This document shows, piece by piece, positions 44,608-54,227 of a stretch of 64,000 nt of DNA; within the stretch, counting starts at the first letter, position 1, and each line of letters opens with the position of its first letter. This DNA comes from an uncultured Bacteroidales bacterium. GTDB lineage: Bacteria; Bacteroidota; Bacteroidia; Bacteroidales; UBA932. A program made the position numbers and the translations under genes. The DNA is taken from positions 1 to 64,000 of the forward strand of contig CANPZS010000006.1 of NCBI GenBank assembly GCA_947588835.1, read 5' to 3'. Below the pieces are notes generated by a model that was given only the letters and a program-made list of their open reading frames with translations, ran no database searches and was not told where the DNA came from.

Positions 44608-45653
44608 CCAGAGCCAAAAAAGCCGCGATATTGCTCATCTACACCGGCGGCACCATCGGCATGAAACATGATTTCGGAGCCAGGGCATTGAAGCCCTTCG
44701 ACTTCGGACAGATACTCGACGAAGTGCCCGAGCTGGGCAAGTTCGCCTTCAAGATAGACTCGCTGTCCTTCGATCCGCTCATCGATTCTTCCGACGTGGA
44801 TCCGTCAGTATGGGTGAAGATAGCGGGCACCATAAAGGAAAGGTACGACGGCTACGACGGATTCGTCATCCTGCACGGCACCGACACGATGGCCTACTCG
44901 GCCTCCGCCCTGAGCTTCATGCTCGACGGGCTCACGAAGCCGGTGGTATTCACCGGGAGCCAGCTTCCCATAGGCGTTCCGCGCACCGACGGCAAGGAAA
45001 ACCTGATTTCGTCCGTAGAGATAGCCTCGGCGAAAGACGAATCGGGGCACGCCCTCGTCCCGGAAGTGTCCATCTATTTCGGTTCGCTGCTCCTGCGCGG
45101 CAACAGGGCGACCAAAATCGACTCCGAGAATTTCAGCGCATTCTGCTCCCCCAACTTTCCAGCGCTCGCCGAAGCCGGCATTAACATAAAGTACAACCGG
45201 GAATACATACGGCGTCCGCTCGACTGGTACCAGAGCCTTTCCGTACATGCCAGACTCGACACGAGGGTGTCCATCCTCAAGATCCACCCGGGCATAACTC
45301 CCCAGATAGTGCGGGGCATATTGTGCAGCCCCGACACCCGCTCCGTCATCATGGAGACCTACGGCTCCGGCAACGCCCCGTCGGCGGACTGGTTCGTCGG
45401 CGCGGTCAGGGAGGCGGTGGAGGCCGGGAAAATAATCGTGAACGTATCCCAGTGTACGGCCGGAGCGGTGGACATGGAACTGTACGCCACCGGCAGGTCC
45501 CTGCTTGAAGCCGGAGCGGTGTCGGGGCACGACTGCACCACCGAGAGCGCGCTGGCGAAACTGTTTTTCCTGCAGGGCGAAAGCGGCGACAACGAGTGGG
45601 TAAAGGCCATGATGGATGAAAATCTGAAAGGGGAAATAAAAATAAAATATTGA
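44604..45653 (+). CDS. ansA: Type I (cytoplasmic) L-asparaginase
   Basis: Hydrolyses asparagine to aspartate and ammonia. Both catalytic motifs are intact: YTGGTIGM (first Thr) and ILHGTDTMAYSASALSFML (Thr-Asp). Lys in RTDGKENLISS completes the relay. No signal peptide, 349 aa, as for the cytoplasmic type. Translation is probably coupled to tatD by the 4-bp ATGA overlap. Confidence 0.94.
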   Translation: MTRAKKAAILLIYTGGTIGMKHDFGARALKPFDFGQILDEVPELGKFAFKIDSLSFDPLIDSSDVDPSVWVKIAGTIKERYDGYDGFVILHGTDTMAYSASALSFMLDGLTKPVVFTGSQLPIGVPRTDGKENLISSVEIASAKDESGHALVPEVSIYFGSLLLRGNRATKIDSENFSAFCSPNFPALAEAGINIKYNREYIRRPLDWYQSLSVHARLDTRVSILKIHPGITPQIVRGILCSPDTRSVIMETYGSGNAPSADWFVGAVREAVEAGKIIVNVSQCTAGAVDMELYATGRSLLEAGAVSGHDCTTESALAKLFFLQGESGDNEWVKAMMDENLKGEIKIKY

Positions 45654-45678
45654 CAATTGAAAATTATTTGCTAACTTG
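45650..45678 (+). promoter_or_regulatory. Probable promoter of the exbB cluster
   Basis: TTGACA (45650-45655) and TAACTT (45672-45677) are 16 bp apart; the latter also resembles TAnnTTTG (TAACTTGC). The TTGACA overlaps the ansA stop. A 64-nt A/T-rich leader follows. Confidence 0.45.
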
Positions 45679-45742
45679 CACAGGCTTTAGGATATCTAAC
45701 TGTTAAATAAAATATTGTTCATTTAAACACACAAAAACGAGT

Positions 45743-46537
45743 ATGAAAAAGTTTTTCATGTTTTTGGCAGTAGCAGGCATCATGACCTTCTCTGCAACAA
45801 TCGCTTCAGCTCAGGATGCCGAAGATCCGGTCGCTGAGGACGTTGTAACCGCCCCGGCAAACGATCTTGCGGCTCTTACGGCAGCAGCTCCCGAAGTGCC
45901 TCTGCATCAGGCGCTCAAGACCAAGTTCATCGAAGGCGGCGCAGGCTTCATGTCCCTGATCATCATCTGCCTCATCCTCGGTCTTGCACTTGCAATCGAG
46001 AGAATTCTTTATCTCTCGTTCTCAAAGACCAACACCGCCACCCTGCTCGAGAATGTCGAGAAGGCTCTTGAAGAAGGCGGCGTAGAGAAAGCCAAGGAAG
46101 TATGCCGCAACACCCGCGGTCCGGTGGCCAGCATTTTCTATCAGGGACTCCTCCGTCAGGAGCAAGGCCTTGACGTCGTAGAAAAGACCATCGTTTCCTA
46201 TGGCGGCGTACAGATGAGCCTCATGGAGAACGGCCTTTCATGGATCTCGCTCTTCATCGGCATCGCGCCGTCCCTCGGATTCCTCGGTACCGTTATCGGT
46301 ATGATTCAGGCCTTCGACGCCATCCAGGCTGCCGGCGACATCTCCCCTAACGTTGTTGCGGGCGGTATGAAGGTCGCCCTCATCACCACCGTAGGCGGTC
46401 TCATCGTAGCCATGATTCTTCAGGTATTCTACAACTATATCCTTGCCAAGATAGACGGCCTTTCCATTGACATGGAGGACGCTTCCATCCGTCTGGTGGA
46501 CATCCTTACCAAGCATGAGGAAAAGAAGAACAAATAA
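45743..46537 (+). CDS. exbB: MotA/TolQ/ExbB-family proton channel protein
   Basis: Inner-membrane channel subunit that powers TonB. 264 aa: a signal-like first hydrophobic segment (MKKFFMFLAVAGIMTFSATI), an Ala-rich linker, a helix at about 75-95 and the two long channel helices (WISLFIGIAPSLGFLGTVIGM and VALITTVGGLIVAMILQVFYNY) with the proton-path Thr/Gly residues. This N-terminal extra segment is usual in Bacteroidota ExbB. First of a four-gene cluster with gaps of 15, 3 and 15 bp. Confidence 0.92.
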   Translation: MKKFFMFLAVAGIMTFSATIASAQDAEDPVAEDVVTAPANDLAALTAAAPEVPLHQALKTKFIEGGAGFMSLIIICLILGLALAIERILYLSFSKTNTATLLENVEKALEEGGVEKAKEVCRNTRGPVASIFYQGLLRQEQGLDVVEKTIVSYGGVQMSLMENGLSWISLFIGIAPSLGFLGTVIGMIQAFDAIQAAGDISPNVVAGGMKVALITTVGGLIVAMILQVFYNYILAKIDGLSIDMEDASIRLVDILTKHEEKKNK

Positions 46538-46552
46538 TAGAGTTTATCTACA

Positions 46553-47005
46553 ATGGAGAAACAATCTTACGCAAAAATATTCAAATGGGTAGCGTGGGCG
46601 CTGGGTCTCATAAGCATCGTCATCCTCGTCTGGGGCTTTATCAAGGGCTTCGAGACCAATGACGGCGCTGCGGTGGACATTCTCCTTCGCTGGGCGTATG
46701 TCATGATTGGCATCGCTTTAGTGGCGGTAATTGTCATAGGCCTGTACATCTCCGTGACTACCAACCCGAAGAGTCTCCTGAGACTGGGGATCTATCTGGT
46801 GGGTGCCGCGGCGTTGTGCCTCGTCGCATACCTGTTGGCTCCGGGATCGCCCGCAGTCGGCTTTACCGGAAGCGTACTGCCTTCTGAAACGGAACTTAAA
46901 ATGACCGACACGGTCCTCAACCTTACTTATATCTTCGGAGGCGCCGCCATCGTGGCCATCGTCTTCGCTGAAATATTGGGCGGAATCCGTGGTAAAAAAG
47001 CATAA
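46553..47005 (+). CDS. Small membrane protein of the ExbBD cluster (unknown)
   Basis: 150 aa with four hydrophobic helices (WVAWALGLISIVILVWGFI, WAYVMIGIALVAVIVIGLYI, LGIYLVGAAALCLVAYLL and IFGGAAIVAIVFAEILGG). No domain recognised. Its position between exbB and the first exbD is conserved in Bacteroidales, so it probably is an accessory subunit of the energising complex (inference). Confidence 0.75.
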   Translation: MEKQSYAKIFKWVAWALGLISIVILVWGFIKGFETNDGAAVDILLRWAYVMIGIALVAVIVIGLYISVTTNPKSLLRLGIYLVGAAALCLVAYLLAPGSPAVGFTGSVLPSETELKMTDTVLNLTYIFGGAAIVAIVFAEILGGIRGKKA

Positions 47006-47008
47006 GCC

Positions 47009-47587
47009 ATGGGCAAGAAAAAAACACCTGCAATCAATTCGAGTTCAACGGCCGACATTGCGTTCCTCCTGTTGTGCTACTTCCTCATGACCACGACCAT
47101 GGGCGAGCATCAGGGTCTGCAGCGTCGTCTGCCTCCTATACCTGACAAAGATCAGAACGTACAGGACCAGAAAGTTAACCGTCGTAATATAATCATCGTC
47201 AGGATTAACGCAGCCGATAAACTGTTTGCCGGTAATGAAGCCCTGGATGTAACGTTTCTCAAAGACAGAATCAAGGAATTCCTGACGAATCCCGCCAACG
47301 ATCCCAACCTTCCCGAAAAGGAAATGAAAGAGATCGAAGGCTTCGGCCAGTACCCGGTATCGAAAGGCGTCATCTCCCTGCAGAATGACCGCGGCACAAG
47401 TTACCATGCCTACATCGCCGTTCAGAACGAACTCGTGAAGGCTGTCAACGAACTCCGCGACGATTTCGCAAGGCAGAACTTCGGCAAGAAGTTCGCCGCG
47501 CTTACCGAGGAACAGCAGGAAATCACCAAGAAGGCCATACCTCAGAACATATCCGAGGCAGAGCCTAAAGATGTCACCAAGAAATAA
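47009..47587 (+). CDS. exbD: ExbD/TolR-family biopolymer transport protein (first copy)
   Basis: 192 aa. The single N-terminal helix TADIAFLLLCYFLMTTTM carries the essential Asp of ExbD. The periplasmic domain is longer than usual, with a segment NDPNLPEKEMKEIEGFGQYP and a charged C-terminal tail (about 150-192) rich in Lys/Glu. Begins 3 bp after the small membrane protein. Confidence 0.88.
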   Translation: MGKKKTPAINSSSTADIAFLLLCYFLMTTTMGEHQGLQRRLPPIPDKDQNVQDQKVNRRNIIIVRINAADKLFAGNEALDVTFLKDRIKEFLTNPANDPNLPEKEMKEIEGFGQYPVSKGVISLQNDRGTSYHAYIAVQNELVKAVNELRDDFARQNFGKKFAALTEEQQEITKKAIPQNISEAEPKDVTKK

Positions 47588-47602
47588 ACAGGAGGATAGA
47601 AT

Positions 47603-48073
47603 ATGTCTAAATTCGGTGGATCAAACAACAAGAAAGAAGTCCCTGCGGTGACTTCAAGCTCATTGTCCGATATAGTGTTCATGCTCCTTTTCTTCTTCAT
47701 GGTGACAACTCAGCTCCGTGAAACGGAAAACAAGGTGATCGTCAAGCTTCCTGAAGCATCTGAAGTTGCAAAGCTCGAGAGAAAGGACCTCGCTTCATAC
47801 ATCAACATCGGCACGCCTACAAAGACCTATCAGGCCACTTACGGCACCGATGCGCGTATCCAGCTCAACGATTCTTTCAAGACCACCGCTGACATCCGCG
47901 ACTTTATCGCGGCGGAACGCGACGCCATGAGCGAAGCCGACCGGTCATTCATGACAGTGGATATCCGTGCCGACGAAGACGTCAGGATGGGTATCGTCAG
48001 CGATGTAAAGCAAGAGCTTAGACGTTGCTCCGCGCTGAAAATAATGTATTCGGCAAGAAAACCTGGAAAGTGA
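47603..48073 (+). CDS. exbD: ExbD/TolR-family biopolymer transport protein (second copy)
   Basis: 156 aa. The N-terminal helix SLSDIVFMLLFFFMVTTQL carries the essential Asp, followed by the periplasmic dimerisation domain with IRADEDVRMGIVSDVKQELR. Shorter and more canonical than the first ExbD; together they probably form a heterodimeric stalk. The last gene of the cluster, followed by a strong terminator. Confidence 0.9.
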   Translation: MSKFGGSNNKKEVPAVTSSSLSDIVFMLLFFFMVTTQLRETENKVIVKLPEASEVAKLERKDLASYINIGTPTKTYQATYGTDARIQLNDSFKTTADIRDFIAAERDAMSEADRSFMTVDIRADEDVRMGIVSDVKQELRRCSALKIMYSARKPGK

Positions 48074-48084
48074 TATTCCGGACA

Positions 48085-48121
48085 ACTGAAAAAAAGCAGC
48101 CTTTCGGGGTTGCTTTTTTTT
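48085..48121 (+). terminator. Intrinsic terminator after the ExbBD cluster
   Basis: GCAGCC (48096-48101), loop TTTCGG, GGTTGC (48108-48113) with one G-U pair, flanked by an upstream A run and eight T downstream; A:U pairs can extend the stem. Lies 11-48 bp after the second exbD stop. Confidence 0.88.
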
Positions 48122-48142
48122 GTATGCAAGAGCTTAAAAAGC

Positions 48143-48150
48143 TATTTTTG
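48143..48150 (+). promoter_or_regulatory. -7 box (TATTTTTG) of the alkaline phosphatase gene
   Basis: Exact TAnnTTTG 33 bp before the ATG at 48184, just after the cluster terminator. Confidence 0.6.
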
Positions 48151-48183
48151 CATAACAAATCAGATAAATAAAATATTTGCGAT

Positions 48184-49407
48184 ATGAAAAAATTTGTCAA
48201 CGCAGCAATACGGCCGACGGCGGCATTGCTCATGGCGGCATGCATGTCCGCGGTACTTGCAGGATGCTCGGGAAAAGAGGATCCTCGTCCCAAATACATC
48301 TTCTACTTCCTCGGCGACGGGATGGGCAACTCACAGATTGCGGCCGCCGAATCCTATCTGTCCTATAAACAAGGCAAGTTCGGCGGAGAGCAGCTTTTCT
48401 TTACCACACTCCCCTGCACGGGCTTCGTAAGCACCTATTCCGCCGACCATCAGGTGACATGCTCGTCCGCGGCTGCCACGGCCTTTTCCAGCGGCGTGAA
48501 AACAAACAACGGATACATAGGCGTAGACCCCGACGGCCGGCCTGTAAGGACTGTCTCCATGGATCTCCATGACGAAGGGTACAAGATCGGCATCATGAGT
48601 TCCGTGGCCGTCAACCACGCCACGCCGGGAGCATACTACGGTCACAACCTGTCCCGGAGAAACTATTACGAAATAAGCATGGACCTGCCGGCTTCAGGAT
48701 ACGAATTCTTCGGAGGCCTGGGCTTCCTGGAATTCTACGGAAAGGCCGGAGACAAGGAAAGCACTTCCGCGGTATTGGAACGGGCGGGATACAAAGTATG
48801 CTACGGTGAGAAAGAATTCCGCGACAATATGGACGACTGTGGACACATCATCCTGTGCCAGGACAGATACCGCGACAAGAGCACCGGAGACATTCCCCTA
48901 ACGGACAGTACCTATGTGACGCTGGCCGAGATGCTGAAGTTGAATCTGGAATATTTCGGCGACGACAAGCCTTTCTTCATCATGTGCGAAGGCGGGGAAA
49001 TCGACAGCTACGCCCATGCCAACGAGGTCATGCCTATGGTGCAGGCGATATTGCGGTTTGATGACGCGGTCAAGGTGGCATACGACTTTTACCTGAAACA
49101 TCCCGACGAGACATTGATAGTGGTCACGGCCGACCATGAGACCGGCGGCATCACCATAGGCGCAGGCTTCGACCAAAGCTACGCCCCGCAAAAATGGGAC
49201 GTGCTCGAATCACGGCGGACGGACGGCATGACGGCCGAAGAGAAACGCGGATTCGAATGGGAAAACGGCATCGGCTGGACCACGGGAGGACATACCGGAG
49301 CCCCGGTACCCGTATTCGCGACCGGAAAAGGTGCCGAAAGATTCATAGGACGCATCGACAATACCGACATTCCGTCCAAATTGGTAGGGAAAACGTCGGG
49401 AAAATAG
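48184..49407 (+). CDS. Alkaline phosphatase lipoprotein
   Basis: PhoA-superfamily phosphomonoesterase. The signal ends in a lipobox (LAGC), and the following SGKED contains a Lys-acidic pair resembling the Bacteroidota surface-export signal, though shifted. Catalytic features: metal site GDGMGNSQ, nucleophile block [27 protein letters not shown] and the C-terminal GGHTG histidine. The residue before the nucleophile Ser is Cys rather than Asp, a variant frequent in this phylum. 407 aa. Probably liberates phosphate outside the cytoplasm. Confidence 0.9.
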   Translation: MKKFVNAAIRPTAALLMAACMSAVLAGCSGKEDPRPKYIFYFLGDGMGNSQIAAAESYLSYKQGKFGGEQLFFTTLPCTGFVSTYSADHQVTCSSAAATAFSSGVKTNNGYIGVDPDGRPVRTVSMDLHDEGYKIGIMSSVAVNHATPGAYYGHNLSRRNYYEISMDLPASGYEFFGGLGFLEFYGKAGDKESTSAVLERAGYKVCYGEKEFRDNMDDCGHIILCQDRYRDKSTGDIPLTDSTYVTLAEMLKLNLEYFGDDKPFFIMCEGGEIDSYAHANEVMPMVQAILRFDDAVKVAYDFYLKHPDETLIVVTADHETGGITIGAGFDQSYAPQKWDVLESRRTDGMTAEEKRGFEWENGIGWTTGGHTGAPVPVFATGKGAERFIGRIDNTDIPSKLVGKTSGK

Positions 49408-49415
49408 TATATTTG
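49408..49415 (+). promoter_or_regulatory. -7 box (TATATTTG) of asnS-udk-tonB-like
   Basis: Exact TAnnTTTG directly after the phosphatase stop codon, 47 bp before the asnS ATG. Confidence 0.6.
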
Positions 49416-49462
49416 CCAAGTTTGGCCTGACGGCGGAGCCGCCGGGCGCATTTTGCACAATC

Positions 49463-50854
49463 ATGGATAAACTGACAAGGACAAAAGTCAAGGAACTGCT
49501 CAGAACCGAGCCCGGCGTCACCGTACTTGCAAAAGGATGGGTCCGGAGCAAACGGGGAAACAAGCAGGTGAAATTCATATCCCTTAACGACGGATCCACC
49601 GTCAACAGCATACAGGTGGTGGCGGACACTTCCCTTTTCGACGAGGAACTGATAAAGAAAATTTCCACGGGAGCGAGCATCGGAGTGACCGGAGAGCTTG
49701 TTCCGTCGATAGGAAGCGGCCAGGCCGTGGAGATACAGGCCAAGGAAATAGTCCTTTACGGCGAATGCGACCCGGTGAGATATCCGCTCCAGAAGAAAGA
49801 CACATCGCTGGAGTATCTGCGTACGGTGGCGCATATGCGTCCGAGGACAAACACTTTCGGCGCGGTGCTCCGGATACGTCACGCCATGGCATTCGCCATA
49901 CATAAGTTTTTCAACGACAAAGGTTTCGTATACCTCAATACGCCCATCATCACCGAATCCGACGCCGAAGGAGCCGGAGACATGTTTCAGGTGACCACGA
50001 TGAATCTCGCCTCGGTGCCCGTGCACGACGGAAAGGTGGACTACGGCAAAGACTTTTTCGGGAAAAAGACGAGCCTCACCGTAAGCGGGCAGCTTGAAGG
50101 GGAGCTCGGAGCCACCGCGGTAGGGGAAATCTATACTTTCGGCCCGACTTTCCGTGCCGAAAACTCCAATACGCCGAGGCACCTTGCCGAATTCTGGATG
50201 ATAGAGCCGGAAATGGCGTTCTACGACATAGAGGACGACATGGTCCTCGCGGAGGAGTTCGTCAAATATCTCGTGCAGTATGCCCTCGACAATTGCATGG
50301 ACGACCTGAAGTTCCTCAACGACAAATACGACGATGGCCTGATTGAAAGGCTGCGGAGCGTGCTCGGCACGGAGTTCAGGAGAGTCACATACACCGAGGG
50401 AATAGACATACTCGAGAAGTCCGGGGAACATTTCGAATTTCCGGTGCATTGGGGCAGCGACCTCCAGAGCGAACATGAAAGATATCTTGTGGAGAAATAT
50501 TTCCGGAAGCCTGTCATATTGACGGACTTTCCGAAGGACATAAAGGCCTTTTACATGAAGCAGAACGACGACGGGAAGACCGTCAGGGGCATGGACGTCC
50601 TGTTTCCCAAGATAGGAGAGATCATAGGAGGCTCCGAAAGGGAGGCGTCCCTTGAAAAACTCGAGGCGAGAATAGCCGAACTCGGCATGTCAAGGAAAAA
50701 TCTCGAATGGTACATAGACACGCGCCGGTTCGGGACGGTTCCCCACAGCGGATTCGGGCTCGGTTTTGAAAGGCTTCTGCTGTTCGTGACGGGAATGAGC
50801 AACATACGCGACGTGATTCCGTTCCCGAGAACTCCAAAAAACGCTGAATTCTAA
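49463..50854 (+). CDS. asnS: Asparaginyl-tRNA synthetase
   Basis: Class IIb synthetase charging tRNA-Asn. An N-terminal OB-fold ([21 protein letters not shown]) is followed by the catalytic core with motif 1 around FLNTPI-like sequence ([20 protein letters not shown]), motif 2 [20 protein letters not shown] and motif 3 [16 protein letters not shown]. 463 aa is normal. First gene of a likely asnS-udk-tonB-like operon (gaps 13 and 15 bp). Confidence 0.95.
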   Translation: MDKLTRTKVKELLRTEPGVTVLAKGWVRSKRGNKQVKFISLNDGSTVNSIQVVADTSLFDEELIKKISTGASIGVTGELVPSIGSGQAVEIQAKEIVLYGECDPVRYPLQKKDTSLEYLRTVAHMRPRTNTFGAVLRIRHAMAFAIHKFFNDKGFVYLNTPIITESDAEGAGDMFQVTTMNLASVPVHDGKVDYGKDFFGKKTSLTVSGQLEGELGATAVGEIYTFGPTFRAENSNTPRHLAEFWMIEPEMAFYDIEDDMVLAEEFVKYLVQYALDNCMDDLKFLNDKYDDGLIERLRSVLGTEFRRVTYTEGIDILEKSGEHFEFPVHWGSDLQSEHERYLVEKYFRKPVILTDFPKDIKAFYMKQNDDGKTVRGMDVLFPKIGEIIGGSEREASLEKLEARIAELGMSRKNLEWYIDTRRFGTVPHSGFGLGFERLLLFVTGMSNIRDVIPFPRTPKNAEF

Positions 50855-50867
50855 TACCAAACACATC

Positions 50868-51482
50868 ATGCTGATAATAGGGATAGCGGGCGGATCCGGA
50901 TCGGGGAAGACCACGGTAGTAAAAGAAATCACAAGGCGGCTCAGCGGCAAAGTAGTCGTAATTCCACAGGATTCTTATTACAAGGATTCAAGCCACCTGC
51001 CTCCGGAAGAGCGGCAAAAAATCAACTTCGACCATCCGGACGCCATAGATTTCAAGCTCCTATGCCGACAGATCAACGAATTGCGCCAGGGAAAGACCAT
51101 CGAGCAGCCCGTCTACTCATATATCACATGCTCCCGTTCCAAGACGGAGACGGTGACGGTCGAACCGGCGGAAGTGATAATAGTGGAAGGAATCCTCGTT
51201 TTCACCTGCAAGGAACTCCGCGACCAGATGAACATCAAACTGTTCGTGGACGCTGACGACGACGACAGGCTCATGCGCATAATAATAAGGGACATCGAAG
51301 AAAGGGGGCGGACCATCGCCACCGCCATGGAGCATTATACCGAGACCGTCAAGCCCATGCACCTGCAGTTCATCGAGCCGTCAAAGCGCTATGCAGACAT
51401 AGTGATTCCGCAGGGCGGACACAACAAAGTGGCCATAGACGTGATATCCGCCACCATCGAGCGGGCGTTGCACAACCAATAA
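50868..51482 (+). CDS. udk: Uridine kinase
   Basis: Phosphorylates uridine and cytidine in pyrimidine salvage. The P-loop is IAGGSGSGKTTV (residues 5-16); downstream come FDHPDAIDFKLL, the KTIEQPVYSYITCSR substrate region and RLMRIIIRDIEERGR. 204 aa is standard. Lies between asnS and a TonB-like gene. Confidence 0.94.
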   Translation: MLIIGIAGGSGSGKTTVVKEITRRLSGKVVVIPQDSYYKDSSHLPPEERQKINFDHPDAIDFKLLCRQINELRQGKTIEQPVYSYITCSRSKTETVTVEPAEVIIVEGILVFTCKELRDQMNIKLFVDADDDDRLMRIIIRDIEERGRTIATAMEHYTETVKPMHLQFIEPSKRYADIVIPQGGHNKVAIDVISATIERALHNQ

Positions 51483-51497
51483 TCCGCAGTCTCAGCC

Positions 51498-52211
51498 GTG
51501 AAAAAGTTATCCAATGACGACAAGGCCGGAATATATGTCACTGCGATTTTCCATCTCACGGTGATAATAATATTGCTGGCCTGCTCGCTCGGATATACCA
51601 TAGGCAAAGAAAATTCTTTCGTGCTCGACTTCACGAAACAGGAAGCCCTGGAACAAATCGAGCAGCTGGAGCGGATGCGCCAGGACGTATCGGACCGTCT
51701 CGAAGGGCTTATTTCCGCATCTTCCGGCGCTGAGATACGCAATGTGGCCGTAGATGCCGGCAGCACCCTGAAGGACGACCGCAACACGGATGCGGAGAAG
51801 TTGTACGAAGACGCTGAAAAACTGGCCGAACAGCTGCGGGCAGGATTCGAACCCGAGGAAAGCCCCGAAGACTATGCGGAAATTTCCCGGCCGGAACAGG
51901 ACAGGAAGGAAGAGAGGAAAGAAAGTTATACCGGCCCGTCCGTCCTGTCATGGTCTTTGGACGGAAGAAAGGCGAGCCGGCTCCCGATACCTGCCTACAG
52001 ATGCATGGGAGCGGGGACCATCACCGTCATAATCACCGTAAACAACAAGGGGGAAGTCATCGGCGCCAAAATAAAAGATGACGTGTCCTCAGACGACAAA
52101 TGCCTCAGGGACTTCGCCATAAGGGCGGCGAGGATGTCCCGTTTTTCGGCTTCGGCCACGGCGCCGGCACGGCAGCTCGGCGACATAGTCTACAGTTTCA
52201 TCGCACAGTAG
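51498..52211 (+). CDS. TonB-like energy transducer
   Basis: 237 aa with a GTG start. A single N-terminal membrane helix (YVTAIFHLTVIIILLACSLGY) is followed by a charged, partly coiled-coil spacer rich in Glu rather than the usual Pro-rich rod. The C-terminal domain matches TonB proteins (GTITVIITVNNKGEVIGAKI, then CLRDFAIRAARMSRF and a final IVYSFIAQ). It could be a partner for the ExbB-ExbD cluster 3.4 kb upstream. The 3' end overlaps the convergent S41 protease gene by 14 bp. Confidence 0.72.
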   Translation: MKKLSNDDKAGIYVTAIFHLTVIIILLACSLGYTIGKENSFVLDFTKQEALEQIEQLERMRQDVSDRLEGLISASSGAEIRNVAVDAGSTLKDDRNTDAEKLYEDAEKLAEQLRAGFEPEESPEDYAEISRPEQDRKEERKESYTGPSVLSWSLDGRKASRLPIPAYRCMGAGTITVIITVNNKGEVIGAKIKDDVSSDDKCLRDFAIRAARMSRFSASATAPARQLGDIVYSFIAQ

Positions 52212-53820
52212 GAGCCAAGTCGGAATCCGTTCTTACGACGGAAGAATTTTCAAGGGCCGTCTTCACCACATCATCCACGGGCAGATAATATCTGTAATAG
52301 GCATTCTCTCCGAGTTTAGTATACCTCGATACGAGCGCCTTGAGCTGCGGTATAAGATACGGCTCGGTCTTTTTCCATTCGGCGTCTCCTGTCACTATGC
52401 CGTCCTTACTGGCGGCGAACCTGCGGAACGCGGCGCCCGGATCGAACGAATCGAAAAAGCCGTCCATTTCCCCGAAATCCTCTATGGCAAGGAGCCTGTT
52501 CCTGTATCTGTCGAACACCGCGGAAGCGAAACGCATCTGAGTGGCCTTGCGGTTGCAGTTCAAGAAGAAATCAGTCACCCTGGAAGTGTCCACGGGCACG
52601 AAAATGTCCGGAACGATGCCTCCGCCTCCGTAGACCGGCCTGCCTCCGACGGTCATGTGAAGATCTTCAGTGTTCACCTTGATGCTGTCCTCGACGAACA
52701 CTTCCCCGTCGGCGTATCTCTTGATGATGTCATACTCATAGTCGTCGGAATATGGTTTCTGTATGCATCTTCCGGACGGAGTATAGAAACGGGCCACAGT
52801 CAGGCGGATTCCCGAGCCGTCGGTAAAATAGACCGGCTCCTGCACAAGCCCTTTGCCGAAGGAACGGCGGCCTACGATGACGCCGCGGTCATTGTCCTGG
52901 ACGGCGCCGGCGAAAATCTCGCTCGAAGAAGCGGAATTTTCATTTATAAGCACCGTAAGCCCTATGTCCTGCAACTTTCCGCGGCCATCGGCATAACTGC
53001 TCTCCCGCTTGCGGTGCAGACCTTCCATATATACGATGCCGGCCCTTCTCGGCAGGAATTCATTGCTCATTTTCAAGGCCTGGTCGAGATATCCGCCGAC
53101 ATTGTCCCTTATGTCCAGAATCATCCTTTTCATGCCCTGCCGGAGCAATTCCTCGGCCGCCGATGAAAATTCATCGTACGTGGTACGGGAGAATTTGGAA
53201 AGCCTTACATAGGCCGTGGTATCCCCAACCATGAAATAGGCGTCCACGCTGTGAAGCGGAATCTTGCCGCGGGTTATCTCGAACGGGACGGTCACGTCGC
53301 CACGCTGCACGGTAACGATCACCTTGGTGCCCGCCGGCCCCTGGATGCGGCTTACCATGCTGTCCTGTGGGAAACCCACTCCGGCTATCACCGTACTGTC
53401 CACTTTCACAAGCCTGTCCCCGGGCTGCAGGCCGGCCTTTTCCGACGGGCCTCCCGGTATGACCTCCAGCACTATGGCTGTGTCATTGGGCACATTGAAC
53501 TGTATGCCTATGCCGTCGAAATTGCCCGACAGTTCCCTTTCCGACGCCTTCAGCTGTACTGGAGGCATATATATGGAATGAGGATCCAGCTTGGCGAGGG
53601 CGGCGGACACGGCCGCGTCGGTAAGGGCGCCGACGTCCACGGTGTCTACATAATTCTTTTCAACCTCGTCCAATATGAGATTCAGCTTGCGCCAGTCCTG
53701 ATACCTTACCCTGCGCAGATTGCGCGTCTCAAGAGACCTTACGGACACAAGGGTGAGAAGGACTCCGACGACTATGCCAAGCAGCACCTGAATAAGCTGC
53801 AGATTGATCTTCGACTTCAT
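52198..53820 (-). CDS. S41-family C-terminal processing protease with PDZ domain
   Basis: 540 aa. An N-terminal membrane anchor (LIQVLLGIVVGVLLTLVSV) precedes a helical domain and a PDZ domain (about 90-190, with GIQFNVPNDTAIVLEVIPGG and AGLQPGDRLVKVDS). The S41 core has the nucleophile Ser in INENSASSSEIFAGA and the general-base Lys in RRSFGKGLVQ. A C-terminal helical region follows. Predicted periplasmic processing or quality-control protease. It is the last of a four-gene operon; its ATG directly follows the dCMP deaminase stop. Confidence 0.92.
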   Translation of the reverse strand: MKSKINLQLIQVLLGIVVGVLLTLVSVRSLETRNLRRVRYQDWRKLNLILDEVEKNYVDTVDVGALTDAAVSAALAKLDPHSIYMPPVQLKASERELSGNFDGIGIQFNVPNDTAIVLEVIPGGPSEKAGLQPGDRLVKVDSTVIAGVGFPQDSMVSRIQGPAGTKVIVTVQRGDVTVPFEITRGKIPLHSVDAYFMVGDTTAYVRLSKFSRTTYDEFSSAAEELLRQGMKRMILDIRDNVGGYLDQALKMSNEFLPRRAGIVYMEGLHRKRESSYADGRGKLQDIGLTVLINENSASSSEIFAGAVQDNDRGVIVGRRSFGKGLVQEPVYFTDGSGIRLTVARFYTPSGRCIQKPYSDDYEYDIIKRYADGEVFVEDSIKVNTEDLHMTVGGRPVYGGGGIVPDIFVPVDTSRVTDFFLNCNRKATQMRFASAVFDRYRNRLLAIEDFGEMDGFFDSFDPGAAFRRFAASKDGIVTGDAEWKKTEPYLIPQLKALVSRYTKLGENAYYRYYLPVDDVVKTALENSSVVRTDSDLAPTVR

Positions 53821-54225
53821 CTAATCCACTTTTTCCACTTCCACGCCGGCGCGGCGAAGCAGGTCCACGCCGTCCTCGAGACGGTATTCATCACGGTAAA
53901 CCACCCTTCTTATGCCGGCCTGTATAATCAGCTTTGCGCATTCCATGCAAGGAGAGGCCGTCACATACAAAGTCGCACCCGTGCTGTCGTTGCCGGACTT
54001 GGCCACTTTGGTGATGGCGTTGGCCTCGGCATGAAGCACATAGGGCTTGGTGACGCCGTTCTCGTCCTCGCATACATTCTCAAACCCCGACGGAGTGCCG
54101 TTATATCCGTCGGAGATTATCATCTTGTTCTTGACTATCAGGGCTCCCACCTGGCGCCGTTTGCAATACGAATTCTTCGCCCATACGGCCGCCATGTCGA
54201 GATAGCTGTTATCGAATTTCTCCAT
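53821..54225 (-). CDS. dCMP deaminase (ComEB-like)
   Basis: 134-aa zinc-dependent cytidine/deoxycytidylate deaminase. Zinc-binding and catalytic motifs: LHAEANAI (His-Ala-Glu) and ASPCMECAK (PCxxC). The conserved GALIVKNKMIISDGYNGTPSG and N-terminal WAKNSYCKRRQVG fit dCMP deaminases that supply dUMP for thymidylate synthesis. Located 2 bp after the acyl-CoA synthetase gene and directly before the S41 gene. Confidence 0.92.
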   Translation of the reverse strand: MEKFDNSYLDMAAVWAKNSYCKRRQVGALIVKNKMIISDGYNGTPSGFENVCEDENGVTKPYVLHAEANAITKVAKSGNDSTGATLYVTASPCMECAKLIIQAGIRRVVYRDEYRLEDGVDLLRRAGVEVEKVD

Positions 54226-54227
54226 TA

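Noticed and set aside
48184-49407. Cys in place of Asp before the nucleophile Ser of the alkaline phosphatase as a novel active site
   Set aside because: The TCS variant is frequent in Bacteroidota phosphatases of this family and is not new.
49431-49450. GC-rich small inverted repeat in the asnS leader as a riboswitch or T-box
   Set aside because: The stem is only about four to five pairs with a tiny loop, and no T-box features are visible.
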